DNA of 64,000 nt from Robertmurraya korlensis NBRC 107688 (lineage in GTDB: Bacteria; Bacillota; Bacilli; Bacillales; Cytobacillaceae), in contig NZ_BCVH01000004.1 of the NCBI RefSeq assembly GCF_001591645.1, positions 124,001-188,000 on the forward strand, given 5' to 3'. Position numbers and translations under genes: made by a program. A model generated the notes under the pieces. It had not been told where the DNA came from. It worked only from the letters and a program-made list of their open reading frames with translations, and ran no database searches. Within the stretch, counting starts at the first letter, position 1. The number at the start of each line of letters is the position of its first letter. Shown in pieces: positions 52,039-60,625 of this stretch.

Positions 52039-52479
52039 ATGAACATTATTCAGGCAGATTTGGCTTCACTTGAGCAAATAATCCCACTATTCAATGCCTA
52101 TCGAGTGTTTTACGAGCAAACTAGCGATCTTGAAGGGGCTAGACTATTTATTCACGAGCGGCTAGAAAATCAGGAGTCTGTTATTTTTCTTGCGAGAGAA
52201 GGAGAAACGGCAGTTGGATTCACCCAACTTTATCCAACCTTTTCGTCTGTTGGTATGAAAAGAGGGTATATCCTAAATGATTTGTATGTTGATGCTACTT
52301 ATAGAAAGAAAGGCATTGGAAGAGCGTTAATAGAGGAAGTTTTTCAGTTTTGTAAGGATAGGAATACAAGGTTTGTGCAATTAGAGACAGCTCCAGACAA
52401 TGTACAGGCAAAGGCCTTATATGAAAATTTGGGAATGAAGTTATCAAATGAATATGACTGTTATGTGAAAATATTCTAA
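52039..52479 (+). CDS. GNAT acetyltransferase
   Basis: A 146-residue GNAT enzyme. The acetyl-CoA loop reads VDATYRKKGIGRALIEEVFQFCKD (in part; about residues 84-105) after the ILNDLYV strand, and the end has ALYENLGMKLSNEYDCYVK. Substrate unknown. It is divergent from the MocR-type regulator and therefore likely controlled by it. GAAGAGGAAG precedes the ATG. Confidence 0.88.
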   Translation: MNIIQADLASLEQIIPLFNAYRVFYEQTSDLEGARLFIHERLENQESVIFLAREGETAVGFTQLYPTFSSVGMKRGYILNDLYVDATYRKKGIGRALIEEVFQFCKDRNTRFVQLETAPDNVQAKALYENLGMKLSNEYDCYVKIF

Positions 52480-52488
52480 TGAAAAAGT

Positions 52489-52527
52489 AAACCAAAGCCC
52501 TGATCATAACGGGACTTTGGTTATTTT
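52489..52527 (+). terminator. Terminator of the GNAT gene
   Basis: AACCAAAG-CCC pairs with GGG-CTTTGGTT (one bulge), then ATTTTG. Confidence 0.8.
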
Positions 52528-52682
52528 GATTATCCATTTTAACAGTGATAATATTTCAAAAGTATTATTATATATCTACCAATGGTAAAAATGGTTATAA
52601 TAGGTATTTGAGGAGGGGAATAACTGAGTATAAGTTAGGAGTATGGAATAGATCATGAATATATCAACTAGGGGGAGAAATG

Positions 52683-52979
52683 ATGTTTAATTCACCAATT
52701 GCAAAATTCAGGTTTATGGGTCTCTTAGAAGGTTTATCTTTACTCGTCTTGTTATTTATTGCTATGCCTCTTAAATACTTGGCAGGTTTTCCAGAAGTAG
52801 TAACGTTTGTTGGTTCGATCCACGGCATGCTATTTGTCATGTATTTGCTTACGATCGCATATGTCACGTTCAAAATTAGATGGTCATTTGTTTGGATCAC
52901 ATCAGCATTTGCTGTTGCGTTTATTCCTTTCGGGAATCTGGTCCTTGATGCGAAACTTCGTAAATCACGTTACAAGTAA
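52683..52979 (+). CDS. DUF3817 family membrane protein
   Basis: A 98-residue protein with three hydrophobic segments. It has the family pattern FRFMGLLEGLSLLVLLFIAMPLKY (in part), VGSIHGMLFVMYLL and AFIPFGNLVLDAKL. Two adjacent ATGs follow GGGGGAG; the second, five bases away, is preferred. Function unknown; homologs are common beside transporters and in actinobacteria and Bacillus. Confidence 0.85.
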   Translation: MFNSPIAKFRFMGLLEGLSLLVLLFIAMPLKYLAGFPEVVTFVGSIHGMLFVMYLLTIAYVTFKIRWSFVWITSAFAVAFIPFGNLVLDAKLRKSRYK

Positions 52980-53021
52980 TGTTTATGGCTCTTTACATAT
53001 AAAGGATCTTTCTTCAAAAGT

Positions 53022-53048
53022 GGCTACCAAACAGGGTAGCTTTTTTTA
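53022..53048 (+). terminator. Terminator of the DUF3817 gene
   Basis: GCTACC-AAACAG-GGTAGC then TTTTTTT. Confidence 0.88.
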
Positions 53049-53206
53049 TTGGATTGATTTGTTAAAGGAGAAAATTTTAAAAGAGAAACATAAAGGTAGT
53101 TTTAACGTAGTGTAAATATCATAAAATTGTTTTTTAATGAAACTGGGCCATAGTTCATGCCGAAAATTAGAGTATAATAATCAAAAAGAAGAAGCGAGGA
53201 AGAGCG

Positions 53207-53728
53207 ATGACAGAAAGAATAACTAAAACATGCTCCCAGACGAGAGTGATTAAGACAAGCAGGGTATTTCCTCTTGATACAAATAACCATGGTACATTAT
53301 TTGGCGGGAAATTAATGAGTATGATCGATGATGTGGCATCCATTTCTGCCTCAAGACATGCAAGATGTGAGATTGTAACAGCTTCAACCGATTCTGTCGA
53401 TTTCCTATTCCCCATCCAAAAGGATGATTCTGTCTGTTTGGAATCTTATGTCACATGGGTCGGTAAATCCTCCATGGAGGTGTTCGTCAAAGTAATATCA
53501 GAGAATCTGATGACAGGAGAAAGACAATTGGCTGCTACCTCATTCCTTACGTTCGTGGCCCTTTCAAAAGAAGGAAAAGCATTGACTGTTCCTAATATAA
53601 AACCTGAAAGTGAAGAGGAAATCATGATGAATGAGAGTGGACCGATGAGGGCAGAAAATCGTAAGAAAAGAAAAGAACATAGCAAAACATTAGCTGAAAA
53701 AATCAATGTGAACGTTCCTTGGGGTTGA
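53207..53728 (+). CDS. Acyl-CoA thioesterase, hotdog fold (YkhA-like)
   Basis: A 173-residue acyl-CoA hydrolase of the YciA/YkhA group. The hotdog signature NHGTLFGGKLMSMIDDVASISA is present with the catalytic Asp about residue 43 (quoted only in part), plus ASTDSVDFL and VTWVGKSSMEVFVKV. A basic C-terminal tail follows. The family hydrolyses medium and long acyl-CoAs. AAGCGAGGAAGAGCG precedes the ATG. It converges on the PL11 lyase gene. Confidence 0.9.
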   Translation: MTERITKTCSQTRVIKTSRVFPLDTNNHGTLFGGKLMSMIDDVASISASRHARCEIVTASTDSVDFLFPIQKDDSVCLESYVTWVGKSSMEVFVKVISENLMTGERQLAATSFLTFVALSKEGKALTVPNIKPESEEEIMMNESGPMRAENRKKRKEHSKTLAEKINVNVPWG

Positions 53729-53746
53729 ATTTTATTGTAGAGGTAA

Positions 53747-53790
53747 CTAAAGAAGACTCCTAACCATTAAAGCTTAAGAGTCTTCTTTAG
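53747..53790 (+). terminator. Bidirectional terminator
   Basis: CTAAAGAAGACTC pairs with GAGTCTTCTTTAG (13 bp) between two converging genes. AT-rich sequence flanks both sides. Confidence 0.75.
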
Positions 53791-53794
53791 ATTA

Positions 53795-56362
53795 TTAATT
53801 GTTTTCTAACATGTTGATGACAATTTGAGCTTTATTGGTTAGGTTGAGTTTTCCTTCAGAAGAAAGATAGGCTTCATTGTTCTTTTTGTGAATTTCTTTC
53901 ACGAATTTTTCCATAAATTCAATTGCTTGTTTCTCAGATCCTTTTTCTAGATGATGGTTTACTTGTTTAAGAGAGTTTTCTAGTTGATTGCTTAGAGGAG
54001 CAGTTAATTCCTTTTTCTTTTGAAGCTCCGCCAATTCTTTTTCTAACGCAGAAAGTACTCCAGGCATGATGAATTCTGTGACTGGAACTTTGGCCCAATC
54101 AATATCACTTCCAAGGTAGAAGCTTGTATAGGAAGGCTGATTATAAGTAGTGCTTTGTCTAGCCACTTCTGCCCGATATTGAGTATCATGCATAAGTGTA
54201 TACAATTTGTGGTTGGTAACCTCTGTACTTAAATACATACGGATGGAAGAGCTATCAGCAGTCCGTACGAGCAATTCCTCTCTCCAGTCACCAAAAATAT
54301 CAGCTACTAAGCTTGGATTTCCTTTTGTCCCGTTATTGGTTCGAGTTCCTTCTGCTGTAAGAACGGTGCCTTTTTTCCAATCTTGAATAGTAGGGGTAGC
54401 ATTACCAGCACCATCCACAATCTGTGTCGTCATATCGGCAGCCCACTTAATGTTCATATTTGTACCAGGGGCACTAGAACCTAGCTTTTCACCGGCTGCT
54501 GTCCATAAACCAACACCTGTATTGGCCCAAGTCTCTAAACCAGGCTGAGCAGGGTCAATATCACCAACCATTCCACGACCTGTATCTCGACCGGTATAAC
54601 CACCATATATTAATTCACCCGTTTTGGCATCACGTAAGGTGTAGCCGTAAGGTGCCCATCTTCCACCTTCGTGGACCGTATAAATCTCCACTCCGGGACG
54701 GTTCGGATCAATATCCGTCACATGCATCGCATCTCCGTGTCCAAGTCTAGCCATCTGGCCAGGAGCAGCACTTTCTGAAGGCATCACATCCATGGAGCTA
54801 TATAATAATGATCCATCATCATCAATCGTAGCACTTCCATAGACAATTTCTTGCTTGCCGTCACCATCCACATCAGCTGCACTAAGGGAGTGGGCTCCTT
54901 GTGTAGTGAGTGTACCAAATTCTGGGTCCGTACCATCGACTCCGTGAGGGCTGTCGTTAAATGGGTTCGACATAGGTGTCCAGCCACTATCCACGGCCCA
55001 GTTTTCTTTTAAATTCTTTCCATCCCAGCTATATGTAACTAGATTGGATCTGGTATAATATCCACGAGCAAACACGGCAGAAGGTTTTTCTCCATCTAGA
55101 TAAGCGACACCGGAAAGGAATCGATCCACACGATTGCCTGGTTCAATCCTAGCCATCGCATAATCTCCCCACATGAGACCATCATCGTGTCGTTCTGGCT
55201 TGTAATCAACCGTATCCATTTCCTCGCCTGTTTCTCCATTAAACACGGTTAAATACTCTGGACCTTTAACAATAAAGCCTTCAAAGGCTCTTAAATTATT
55301 CCTTGTGCTTCTGCTTGGAGCGTATACATCCATAAAATAATCAGTTAAACTTTGTGCATCTTCCTTAGATAGTGGATAGGTATATTGTTTTTCCACTCCA
55401 AACGCTTCCTCAAGCGTACTTGGCCAGTTGCCCTTTACGACTTCTTCATGCTCATGCCAATTCATAAACATGTTTACCACATGATTATAATAGTCATCTC
55501 TGCTCATTCGATAGTCATCTTGGTTGCTGTATCCAGCATCGATGTCTTTTTGAGGCATTGTGATATATTTCTCTGAAGCAACCTGACCATTTTCATCATA
55601 TTTAATGATTTTTGTACCAGGAGCTGTTTTGAACATCATCTCTGATTTGCCATCTCCATCAAAGTCATACACTAAAAATTGAGTGTAGTGTGCACCAGAA
55701 CGGATATTGACACCTAAATCGATTCGATAGAGGAGGGTTCCATCCATTCGATAGCTATCAATATACGTATTTCCAGTATATCCAACCTGTGAAACATCCT
55801 TAGAATTGGAAGGATCCCATTTTACGAAAAATTCGTATTGACCGTCACCATCCACATCGCCGACACTCATATCATTGGCCGAATATGTATAGCTTTCGCC
55901 AACAGGTGTAACACCGTCAGCAGGTTTATTCAGCTTCAAATCGACGTAGGATTGCTTCCAGGGTGAAACGGAAGAACTTTGGTCTAGCTCTTTTCCATTC
56001 AAAACCGAACGAACGTAATACTTAGAAGAACTGCTCCCATCAGGATCTAAAAAGTTTGTGCTATCTTCCACGCTGGCTATGAATTTACCATCGCGATACA
56101 CATGAAAGTTGACACCCGTTAGCCCAGTTTCCGAATAGCCTGTTACTTCATTGCCCAACAATCTCCAGCTTAGAAAATTTCCTTCTGAAGTAGTGGCTGC
56201 TACTAGACCCCGGTCAAGATATTCTAACTGCACACCTTGAACATTATAGGGAATTTTGTTTTGCTGAGTATCTTCCGCAGCTACAGCTGAAACACCTGAT
56301 AAGAGAAGTGGCATGGCTAGTGCACTGGTTAGTACTCTTCTACGTAGGGATGTTTTTTTCAA
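53795..56362 (-). CDS. Secreted rhamnogalacturonan lyase, PL11 (insert-carrying type)
   Basis: An 855-residue exoenzyme with a signal peptide (1-29, MKKTSLRRRVLTSALAMP..., AVAA cleavage), a PL11 lyase (about 35-755) and a helical tail (about 770-855). The lyase shows DVDGDGQYEF and DFDGDGKSEM calcium-type repeats, ARGYYTRSNL, GHGDAMHVTDI and ADIFGDWREELLVRT. Compared with the lyase module of 31862 it carries roughly 100 extra residues after FKTAPGT, before GPEYLTVFNGETGE. The start is TTG with AGGAGG nine bases upstream. A cre site lies upstream. It should cut the rhamnogalacturonan-I backbone by beta-elimination outside the cell. Confidence 0.93.
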   Translation of the reverse strand: MKKTSLRRRVLTSALAMPLLLSGVSAVAAEDTQQNKIPYNVQGVQLEYLDRGLVAATTSEGNFLSWRLLGNEVTGYSETGLTGVNFHVYRDGKFIASVEDSTNFLDPDGSSSSKYYVRSVLNGKELDQSSSVSPWKQSYVDLKLNKPADGVTPVGESYTYSANDMSVGDVDGDGQYEFFVKWDPSNSKDVSQVGYTGNTYIDSYRMDGTLLYRIDLGVNIRSGAHYTQFLVYDFDGDGKSEMMFKTAPGTKIIKYDENGQVASEKYITMPQKDIDAGYSNQDDYRMSRDDYYNHVVNMFMNWHEHEEVVKGNWPSTLEEAFGVEKQYTYPLSKEDAQSLTDYFMDVYAPSRSTRNNLRAFEGFIVKGPEYLTVFNGETGEEMDTVDYKPERHDDGLMWGDYAMARIEPGNRVDRFLSGVAYLDGEKPSAVFARGYYTRSNLVTYSWDGKNLKENWAVDSGWTPMSNPFNDSPHGVDGTDPEFGTLTTQGAHSLSAADVDGDGKQEIVYGSATIDDDGSLLYSSMDVMPSESAAPGQMARLGHGDAMHVTDIDPNRPGVEIYTVHEGGRWAPYGYTLRDAKTGELIYGGYTGRDTGRGMVGDIDPAQPGLETWANTGVGLWTAAGEKLGSSAPGTNMNIKWAADMTTQIVDGAGNATPTIQDWKKGTVLTAEGTRTNNGTKGNPSLVADIFGDWREELLVRTADSSSIRMYLSTEVTNHKLYTLMHDTQYRAEVARQSTTYNQPSYTSFYLGSDIDWAKVPVTEFIMPGVLSALEKELAELQKKKELTAPLSNQLENSLKQVNHHLEKGSEKQAIEFMEKFVKEIHKKNNEAYLSSEGKLNLTNKAQIVINMLENN

Positions 56363-56403
56363 AATGAATAACCTCCTAGATTTTTTAGTAGTTGCACTCT
56401 AAT

Positions 56404-56417
56404 TGAATACGCTTACA
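56404..56417 (-). promoter_or_regulatory. CcpA (cre) site of the PL11 lyase gene
   Basis: On the minus strand TGTAAGCGTATTCA agrees with TGWAANCGNTNWCA at 13 of 14 positions, some 40 bases upstream of the start. Confidence 0.78.
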
Positions 56418-56429
56418 AAATAATGCAAA

Positions 56430-56690
56430 CACCTCCGTTTCATTAGTTAGTAGAAACACGAACCTAATTATATTTGAAATATTCTGAATAAAAAATGCAA
56501 TTTTCAGATGTTTTTATATAAAAAACAGTGTTATTTGCAGTTTGGGACGAGTGGAGAAGGAGTGCCAGAATCGGGCAGGAAGAGGAAAACGAATGGAGTA
56601 CAGTCCGAATGTGCGATGGGTTCGGAAAGAGGGAAGGGAAGGCGTGTTCCCTTGCCACATCATTACCGCCGTGTTTCTTTGGTTCAAATC
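56430..56690. other. Gene-free stretch with a purine-rich block
   Basis: No gene supported. From about 56540 to 56660 the plus strand is markedly G/A-rich and richer in GC than its surroundings (GGGACGAGTGGAGAAGGAG..., GAGGGAAGGGAAGGCG). Overlapping open frames here have no convincing starts or domains. Confidence 0.5.
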
Positions 56691-57074
56691 TCAACTAAAA
56701 CAAGTACAAATCATAATGATATTACCATCAGGATCCTTAAAGGAAAACTCGGCCATATCTGAATGAGTGATAATCTCGGTTACAAGTTCAACCCCCATTG
56801 CTGTAACATGACTAAAAGCGTCGTTAATGTTTGATGAACTAAGGTTAAACAATGGCTGATTGGAAGGAACAAATTCATAGTTTTCATCAAAACAATGGTT
56901 ATCGAGTGTAATCCCTGGTTTGCCCTCTCCCATATTCAAGGTATAAACAGGCCCCGTAAAACTGCCTTCTCTGATATCCAACCCTAGTAATCGACTATAC
57001 CATTGTACGGAACGTTCTAGATCACTAACATGAACAAAAATCGTATCAATTCTATTTTCTATTGGTTTCACCAA
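56691..57074 (-). CDS. VOC family protein
   Basis: A 127-residue single VOC module: IDTIFVHVSDLERSVQWYSRLLGL at the start (quoted in part) and FSFKDPDGNIIMICTCFS at the end. The start is uncertain. GGAGGTGA favours the TTG at 57074 or the GTG at 57071; an ATG further up (57113) lacks a site. Its pattern matches the gene at 14425, including the DPDGN..MIC.C end, so they are likely paralogs. Substrate unknown. Confidence 0.8.
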   Translation of the reverse strand: MVKPIENRIDTIFVHVSDLERSVQWYSRLLGLDIREGSFTGPVYTLNMGEGKPGITLDNHCFDENYEFVPSNQPLFNLSSSNINDAFSHVTAMGVELVTEIITHSDMAEFSFKDPDGNIIMICTCFS

Positions 57075-57292
57075 CTCAGTCACCTCCAAAATATATACCA
57101 TTTCATTCCACATATGAATAAAAGTTTCCTGCCTCAGTAGGGTACATATTTTATATATTGGTAAAAAAATGTAGTTTCAGTTATTCTGAAAAACAAATTG
57201 TCACAAATCCTATTAAAAATAAAGACTTATATACGATTTGATTTTCTTGTAATGTTAATGAGTACAGGTAATAGAAAGTATAGAGGTGTAGT

Positions 57293-57940
57293 ATGACAAA
57301 AATAATAAAAATAGACCGCCCAAAGGTCTCAACAGAGTTACCTAATGCAAATTTTCAAGACGTCTTTTATGAAGAAGAGACGGAGCTAGTAAACTGTTCG
57401 GTTTTGAATTCTCAAGTGGAGAATGAGGAAATAGAAAGACTAATTTTATCAAAAGTTATTTTTAAGAACGTTACGTTTTTAAGCAGTACCTTTACTAATA
57501 TAGATGTAACGGATGTGATTTTTGAGAATTGTAATTTATCAAATGTACGTTTATGTGGTGGTAATCTACATAGAGTGGAGTTTAAAGATTGTAAACTTTT
57601 AGGACTAGATTTGTCTGATGCAATTCTAGGGAATGTTCTTTTTGAAAATTGTGATTTGAACTTTAGTAACTTTGCAGATACCCGGTTAAAGCAGGTAATC
57701 TATGAGAAGTCATCTTTGAAGAGTGCTAATTTTTTTAACTCGAAATTTACGAAAGTAGGTCTCAACTGGTGCGATCTGAATGATGTTGATTTTACAAATA
57801 CTCTACTAAAAGGGGTTGATATTAGCACCTGTACGTTTGAACAAATAAATGTGTCGACCGAAAGTTTGTTTGGGTGCGAGGTTTCTTCAGAACAAGCAAT
57901 AGGATTTTCGAGGTTATTAGGATTGAAAATTAAAGAATAA
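57293..57940 (+). CDS. Pentapeptide-repeat protein
   Basis: A 215-residue protein. From about residue 55 to 190, every fifth residue is Phe, Leu or Val in A(D/N)LXX-like repeats (FENCNLSNVRLCGGNLHRVEFKDCKL in part, FKDCKLLGLDLSDAILGNVLF in part). This predicts a right-handed quadrilateral beta-helix. Some members shield DNA gyrase from quinolones, others have unrelated roles; nothing here decides. GAGGTG precedes the ATG. Confidence 0.88.
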   Translation: MTKIIKIDRPKVSTELPNANFQDVFYEEETELVNCSVLNSQVENEEIERLILSKVIFKNVTFLSSTFTNIDVTDVIFENCNLSNVRLCGGNLHRVEFKDCKLLGLDLSDAILGNVLFENCDLNFSNFADTRLKQVIYEKSSLKSANFFNSKFTKVGLNWCDLNDVDFTNTLLKGVDISTCTFEQINVSTESLFGCEVSSEQAIGFSRLLGLKIKE

Positions 57941-57967
57941 GTTGAGAGTACCAACGTTACAAATGGG

Positions 57968-58000
57968 CCTGTATGAAGCAATGCTTGATACAGGTTTTTT
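57968..58000 (+). terminator. Terminator of the pentapeptide gene
   Basis: CCTGTAT..AGCA pairs with TGCT..ATACAGG, then TTTTTT. Confidence 0.88.
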
Positions 58001-58089
58001 CTACTGTTAAAGTAATTTGGATAGAAGATTGCCAGTTATGTTATTATACTTGAAGAATCAACCATGAAAGAACGAGGTGAGGTGACTAG

Positions 58090-58551
58090 ATGAACCTAAG
58101 GCGTCAAAGAAAATACTACCTACTCCGCTTGTTTCGTATTAAGGCAAGCCCTCGACAAGTGGCCTGTGGACTGGTACTAGGTTTTATCCCTAGTTGGTTC
58201 CCCACGTTTGGTTTAGGCCCTCTATTATCAATTGGAATGGCCAAGGTTTTTCGGGTGAATGTAATAGCTGCTTTGATTGGAGGAGTTATTGGAACTCCAA
58301 TTTGGCCTATACTCTTTTTCTGTAACTATAAAATGGGTAGCCTTGTTTTTGAAAGACAAAACAAAGTGGATGAAATAGATGATGTTTCCTATCAATATGT
58401 TGTAAATGATACATTAGGTAGCATTCAATCAGGTGGATTCTTATTTCTAACTGGGGCATGTATCAATATGATTATTGCCTCTCTTGCGATGTATGTAATC
58501 GTATATATTCTTTTTAAAAGGTACCGCGGGACAATCTTACAAAAGATTTGA
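58090..58551 (+). CDS. DUF2062 membrane protein
   Basis: A 153-residue protein with three or four hydrophobic segments. It has the DUF2062 pattern SPRQVACGLVLGFIPSWFPTFG (in part, about residues 20-41) and IGGVIGTPIWPILFF. The family is found near glycosyltransferases in other bacteria; its function is unknown. GAGGTGAGGTG precedes the ATG. Confidence 0.85.
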   Translation: MNLRRQRKYYLLRLFRIKASPRQVACGLVLGFIPSWFPTFGLGPLLSIGMAKVFRVNVIAALIGGVIGTPIWPILFFCNYKMGSLVFERQNKVDEIDDVSYQYVVNDTLGSIQSGGFLFLTGACINMIIASLAMYVIVYILFKRYRGTILQKI

Positions 58552-58604
58552 TTAGAGTAGAGAAAACGAATTAGTGAAGCATAATAAAGCTAGGAGAGGG
58601 TTAT

Positions 58605-58772
58605 ATGAGATGTGGATCGAAATGCTATCTAGTCACAATAGAAATGAATGGAGAAAAGCAAATCATGCCAGTTACCGCAAGATCTCCTGTGGAAGCTAGA
58701 AAAGCAATTCGATTAGAATACGGAGCGGAGGCACAGATCTTATCCGTTATAAAAGAGGAAAAGAAACGGTGA
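58605..58772 (+). CDS. Small protein (55 aa), unknown
   Basis: The protein is MRCGSKCYLVTIEMNGEKQI followed by MPVTARSPVEARKAIRLEYG and a charged end. TAGGAGAGGG precedes the ATG. The ARSPVEARKAIRLEYGAEAQILSVIKEE part (quoted in pieces) looks like a strand-helix-strand unit of the kind seen in small ribosome- or enzyme-associated domains; no family recognised. A membrane-protein gene starts 27 bases later. Confidence 0.65.
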   Translation: MRCGSKCYLVTIEMNGEKQIMPVTARSPVEARKAIRLEYGAEAQILSVIKEEKKR

Positions 58773-58799
58773 AAAAATGGCGTATTGTTAGGGGGACCC

Positions 58800-59270
58800 A
58801 TGAAAAATAGAGTAACGGGTACTTTAGTATGGTTAGTCGTATGTAGCATTTTTATCTACTTAGTAGACCTATTTACATTTAATCCTACTGTCATATCAGG
58901 GAACGGAAACTTAGGACTTTTATTTGTATTTCCAGCCGTGGTTGCTTTTTTCCTATTTGCAAAAGGTTTGTGGAAAGCCTTAGGTAGGCTTGAATTAAAA
59001 TCAACTACGTGGATAAAGATACGGTTAGGGGGACTTGCTCTTTTAGTAGTATTTGGTTTGCTAGAATACTATTTTACTATGAATCTTATTAGAGATTTAG
59101 GTGGGTTTCCAGGAAATGAATCCTCAAGGATCTATCGTTACTCTTGGCTTAATCAGTATACAAACACTATTTTTATTAATATTTATACCCTGGGTATAGT
59201 GGTAGCTGGGGTAACATTCATAAAAACAATCGCTAAGACAAAATCAACCTATTCGAGTAAAACAGATTAG
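58800..59270 (+). CDS. Four-segment membrane protein, unknown
   Basis: A 156-residue protein with four hydrophobic segments (about 5-22, 36-58, 75-95, 124-146) and no motif that I know. The ATG follows AGGGGG closely; a TTG 15 bases upstream is the alternative. It is probably co-transcribed with the 55-residue protein before it and ends at a strong terminator. Confidence 0.7.
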   Translation: MKNRVTGTLVWLVVCSIFIYLVDLFTFNPTVISGNGNLGLLFVFPAVVAFFLFAKGLWKALGRLELKSTTWIKIRLGGLALLVVFGLLEYYFTMNLIRDLGGFPGNESSRIYRYSWLNQYTNTIFINIYTLGIVVAGVTFIKTIAKTKSTYSSKTD

Positions 59271-59277
59271 TCGATAT

Positions 59278-59319
59278 AAAAAGCGTATATTGAATATTTT
59301 ATTCAATATACGCTTTTTA
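59278..59319 (+). terminator. Bidirectional terminator
   Basis: AAAAAGCGTATATTGAATA pairs with TATTCAATATACGCTTTTT, a nearly perfect 19-bp stem with A and T runs at its ends. Confidence 0.93.
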
Positions 59320-59355
59320 TGTTATAGGATAGGGTTTAATGTTTGAATTATTCAG

Positions 59356-59556
59356 TCATTTATACAAAAAGGTACGTCGATTTTTCGAAAATAAACGTTG
59401 ATAAATAGTAAGGTAACTATCTAATCGTTGACTGATTCGAATAGTATTTTGGCTACCAAACCCTTCTTGCATTCCGGTGTTAATTAATTCACCGCGGATA
59501 AGTTCAATTTTAATATATAAGTACACTTCATCGTTTTCAAAAATAATTGGCGGCAT
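59356..59556 (-). CDS. Spo0E-like aspartyl-phosphate phosphatase
   Basis: A 66-residue helical hairpin protein. The Spo0E-family pattern is visible: IELIRGELINTGMQEGFGSQ (about residues 17-36), then the signature SQRLDSYL (SQxLD, about 42-49). Family members dephosphorylate Spo0A-P and delay sporulation. AGGAGTC precedes the ATG. The N-terminus (MPPIIFENDEVYLYIK) is unusual for the family. Confidence 0.78.
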   Translation of the reverse strand: MPPIIFENDEVYLYIKIELIRGELINTGMQEGFGSQNTIRISQRLDSYLTIYQRLFSKNRRTFLYK

Positions 59557-59780
59557 ATGAATGACTCCTATTGCTATATAATTTCTCTGGTTCGTATTTA
59601 GCTATTATTACATATTTTTAAAAGAAAAGGGAATATTTGATAGTATTTTTTAAAAATTGTTGATTTTTTGTAAAAAATGTCTTAAGTATCCTAATTTCCA
59701 GAAAAATTTAAAAGAATGATTGACATTCAACTAGGTTGAACCTTTATCCTAAATATGTAAAAAACAAAGGGAGTGGTTAT

Positions 59781-60599
59781 ATGTATCGATGGGATGGAGG
59801 ATTTATTATGGTACAGCCCAATCAATTTGAGGATGCTATTCAATGGTATCAGGAGGTATTAGGCTGGGAGTGTATCGACCAAATCACTAGTTGGGTTGGA
59901 AGAAAAGGATTTATGAAGCTACCTAGAGCAGGAATAGTGACGATCAAATCGTTTGAAGGGGATCATGATCACTTACAATCTCTAGAAACAGAAGGAAAGG
60001 TTAGGTTTGGATTTGCCACGTATGATCTCGATCAAACAGTTTCCTATCTACGAGATAGAAAGATAGAAGCAACTGAAATACTGGTGCTTCCGAACGGACA
60101 AAGATATTGTGATATCTATGCATTTGAACATACAAGGTTAACAATTGTTGAGGAATCCAAAGGAGAAGACGACAGGGAGTATCCTCCATCAGGAGTCCTT
60201 GGTTTTGGAACGGTTAATTCCATTATTCATGTAAAGGACCCTAAGTCTTCAGCTTTTTGGTATAAAGAGCATCTTGGATTTGAGATAGAGGAAGTAGATG
60301 AGGATAAAGGATTTGCTCACCTTAAGACCGAGGATGCCTATGACAGAAATGTACTAAACGAATGCTTTTGGGATCATATTTGGCTTTTGAAGAGCAAGGA
60401 CACTGTTCTGAGGCCAAATGACAATAGAGCTAGAACCTATTTTGATATACGACCTGAGTTGGTCTTCGACGAATATAAGAAACTAATTAAAAATGGATTG
60501 CAGCCTTCTGAAATAGCGGGAGACCCAATTAATGGCTGGGGTGGATTTCATTTTTATGATCCGGATAATAATCGTATTAATGTGTGGTCCTATAAATAA
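59781..60599 (+). CDS. VOC protein with two modules
   Basis: A 272-residue protein with two VOC units: GGFIMVQPNQFEDAIQWYQEVLGWE in the first half (in part) and NSIIHVKDPKSSAFWYKEHLGFE then FYDPDNNRINVWSYK in the second. The ATG at 59781 is chosen for GGGAGTGG directly upstream; an upstream ATG at 59736 has none. A MerR regulator follows 26 bases on and another VOC gene after it, so the three probably form one unit. Substrate unknown. Confidence 0.8.
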   Translation: MYRWDGGFIMVQPNQFEDAIQWYQEVLGWECIDQITSWVGRKGFMKLPRAGIVTIKSFEGDHDHLQSLETEGKVRFGFATYDLDQTVSYLRDRKIEATEILVLPNGQRYCDIYAFEHTRLTIVEESKGEDDREYPPSGVLGFGTVNSIIHVKDPKSSAFWYKEHLGFEIEEVDEDKGFAHLKTEDAYDRNVLNECFWDHIWLLKSKDTVLRPNDNRARTYFDIRPELVFDEYKKLIKNGLQPSEIAGDPINGWGGFHFYDPDNNRINVWSYK

Positions 60600-60625
60600 G
60601 GGAAAGAAGCTGACTGGAGGTACAT

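Noticed and set aside
52807..53115. Plus-strand open frame of 102 codons
   Set aside because: Overlaps the DUF3817 gene out of frame and runs through its terminator.
56464..56766. Several overlapping open frames on both strands
   Set aside because: Low-complexity purine/pyrimidine block; starts lack ribosome binding sites and products show no fold pattern.
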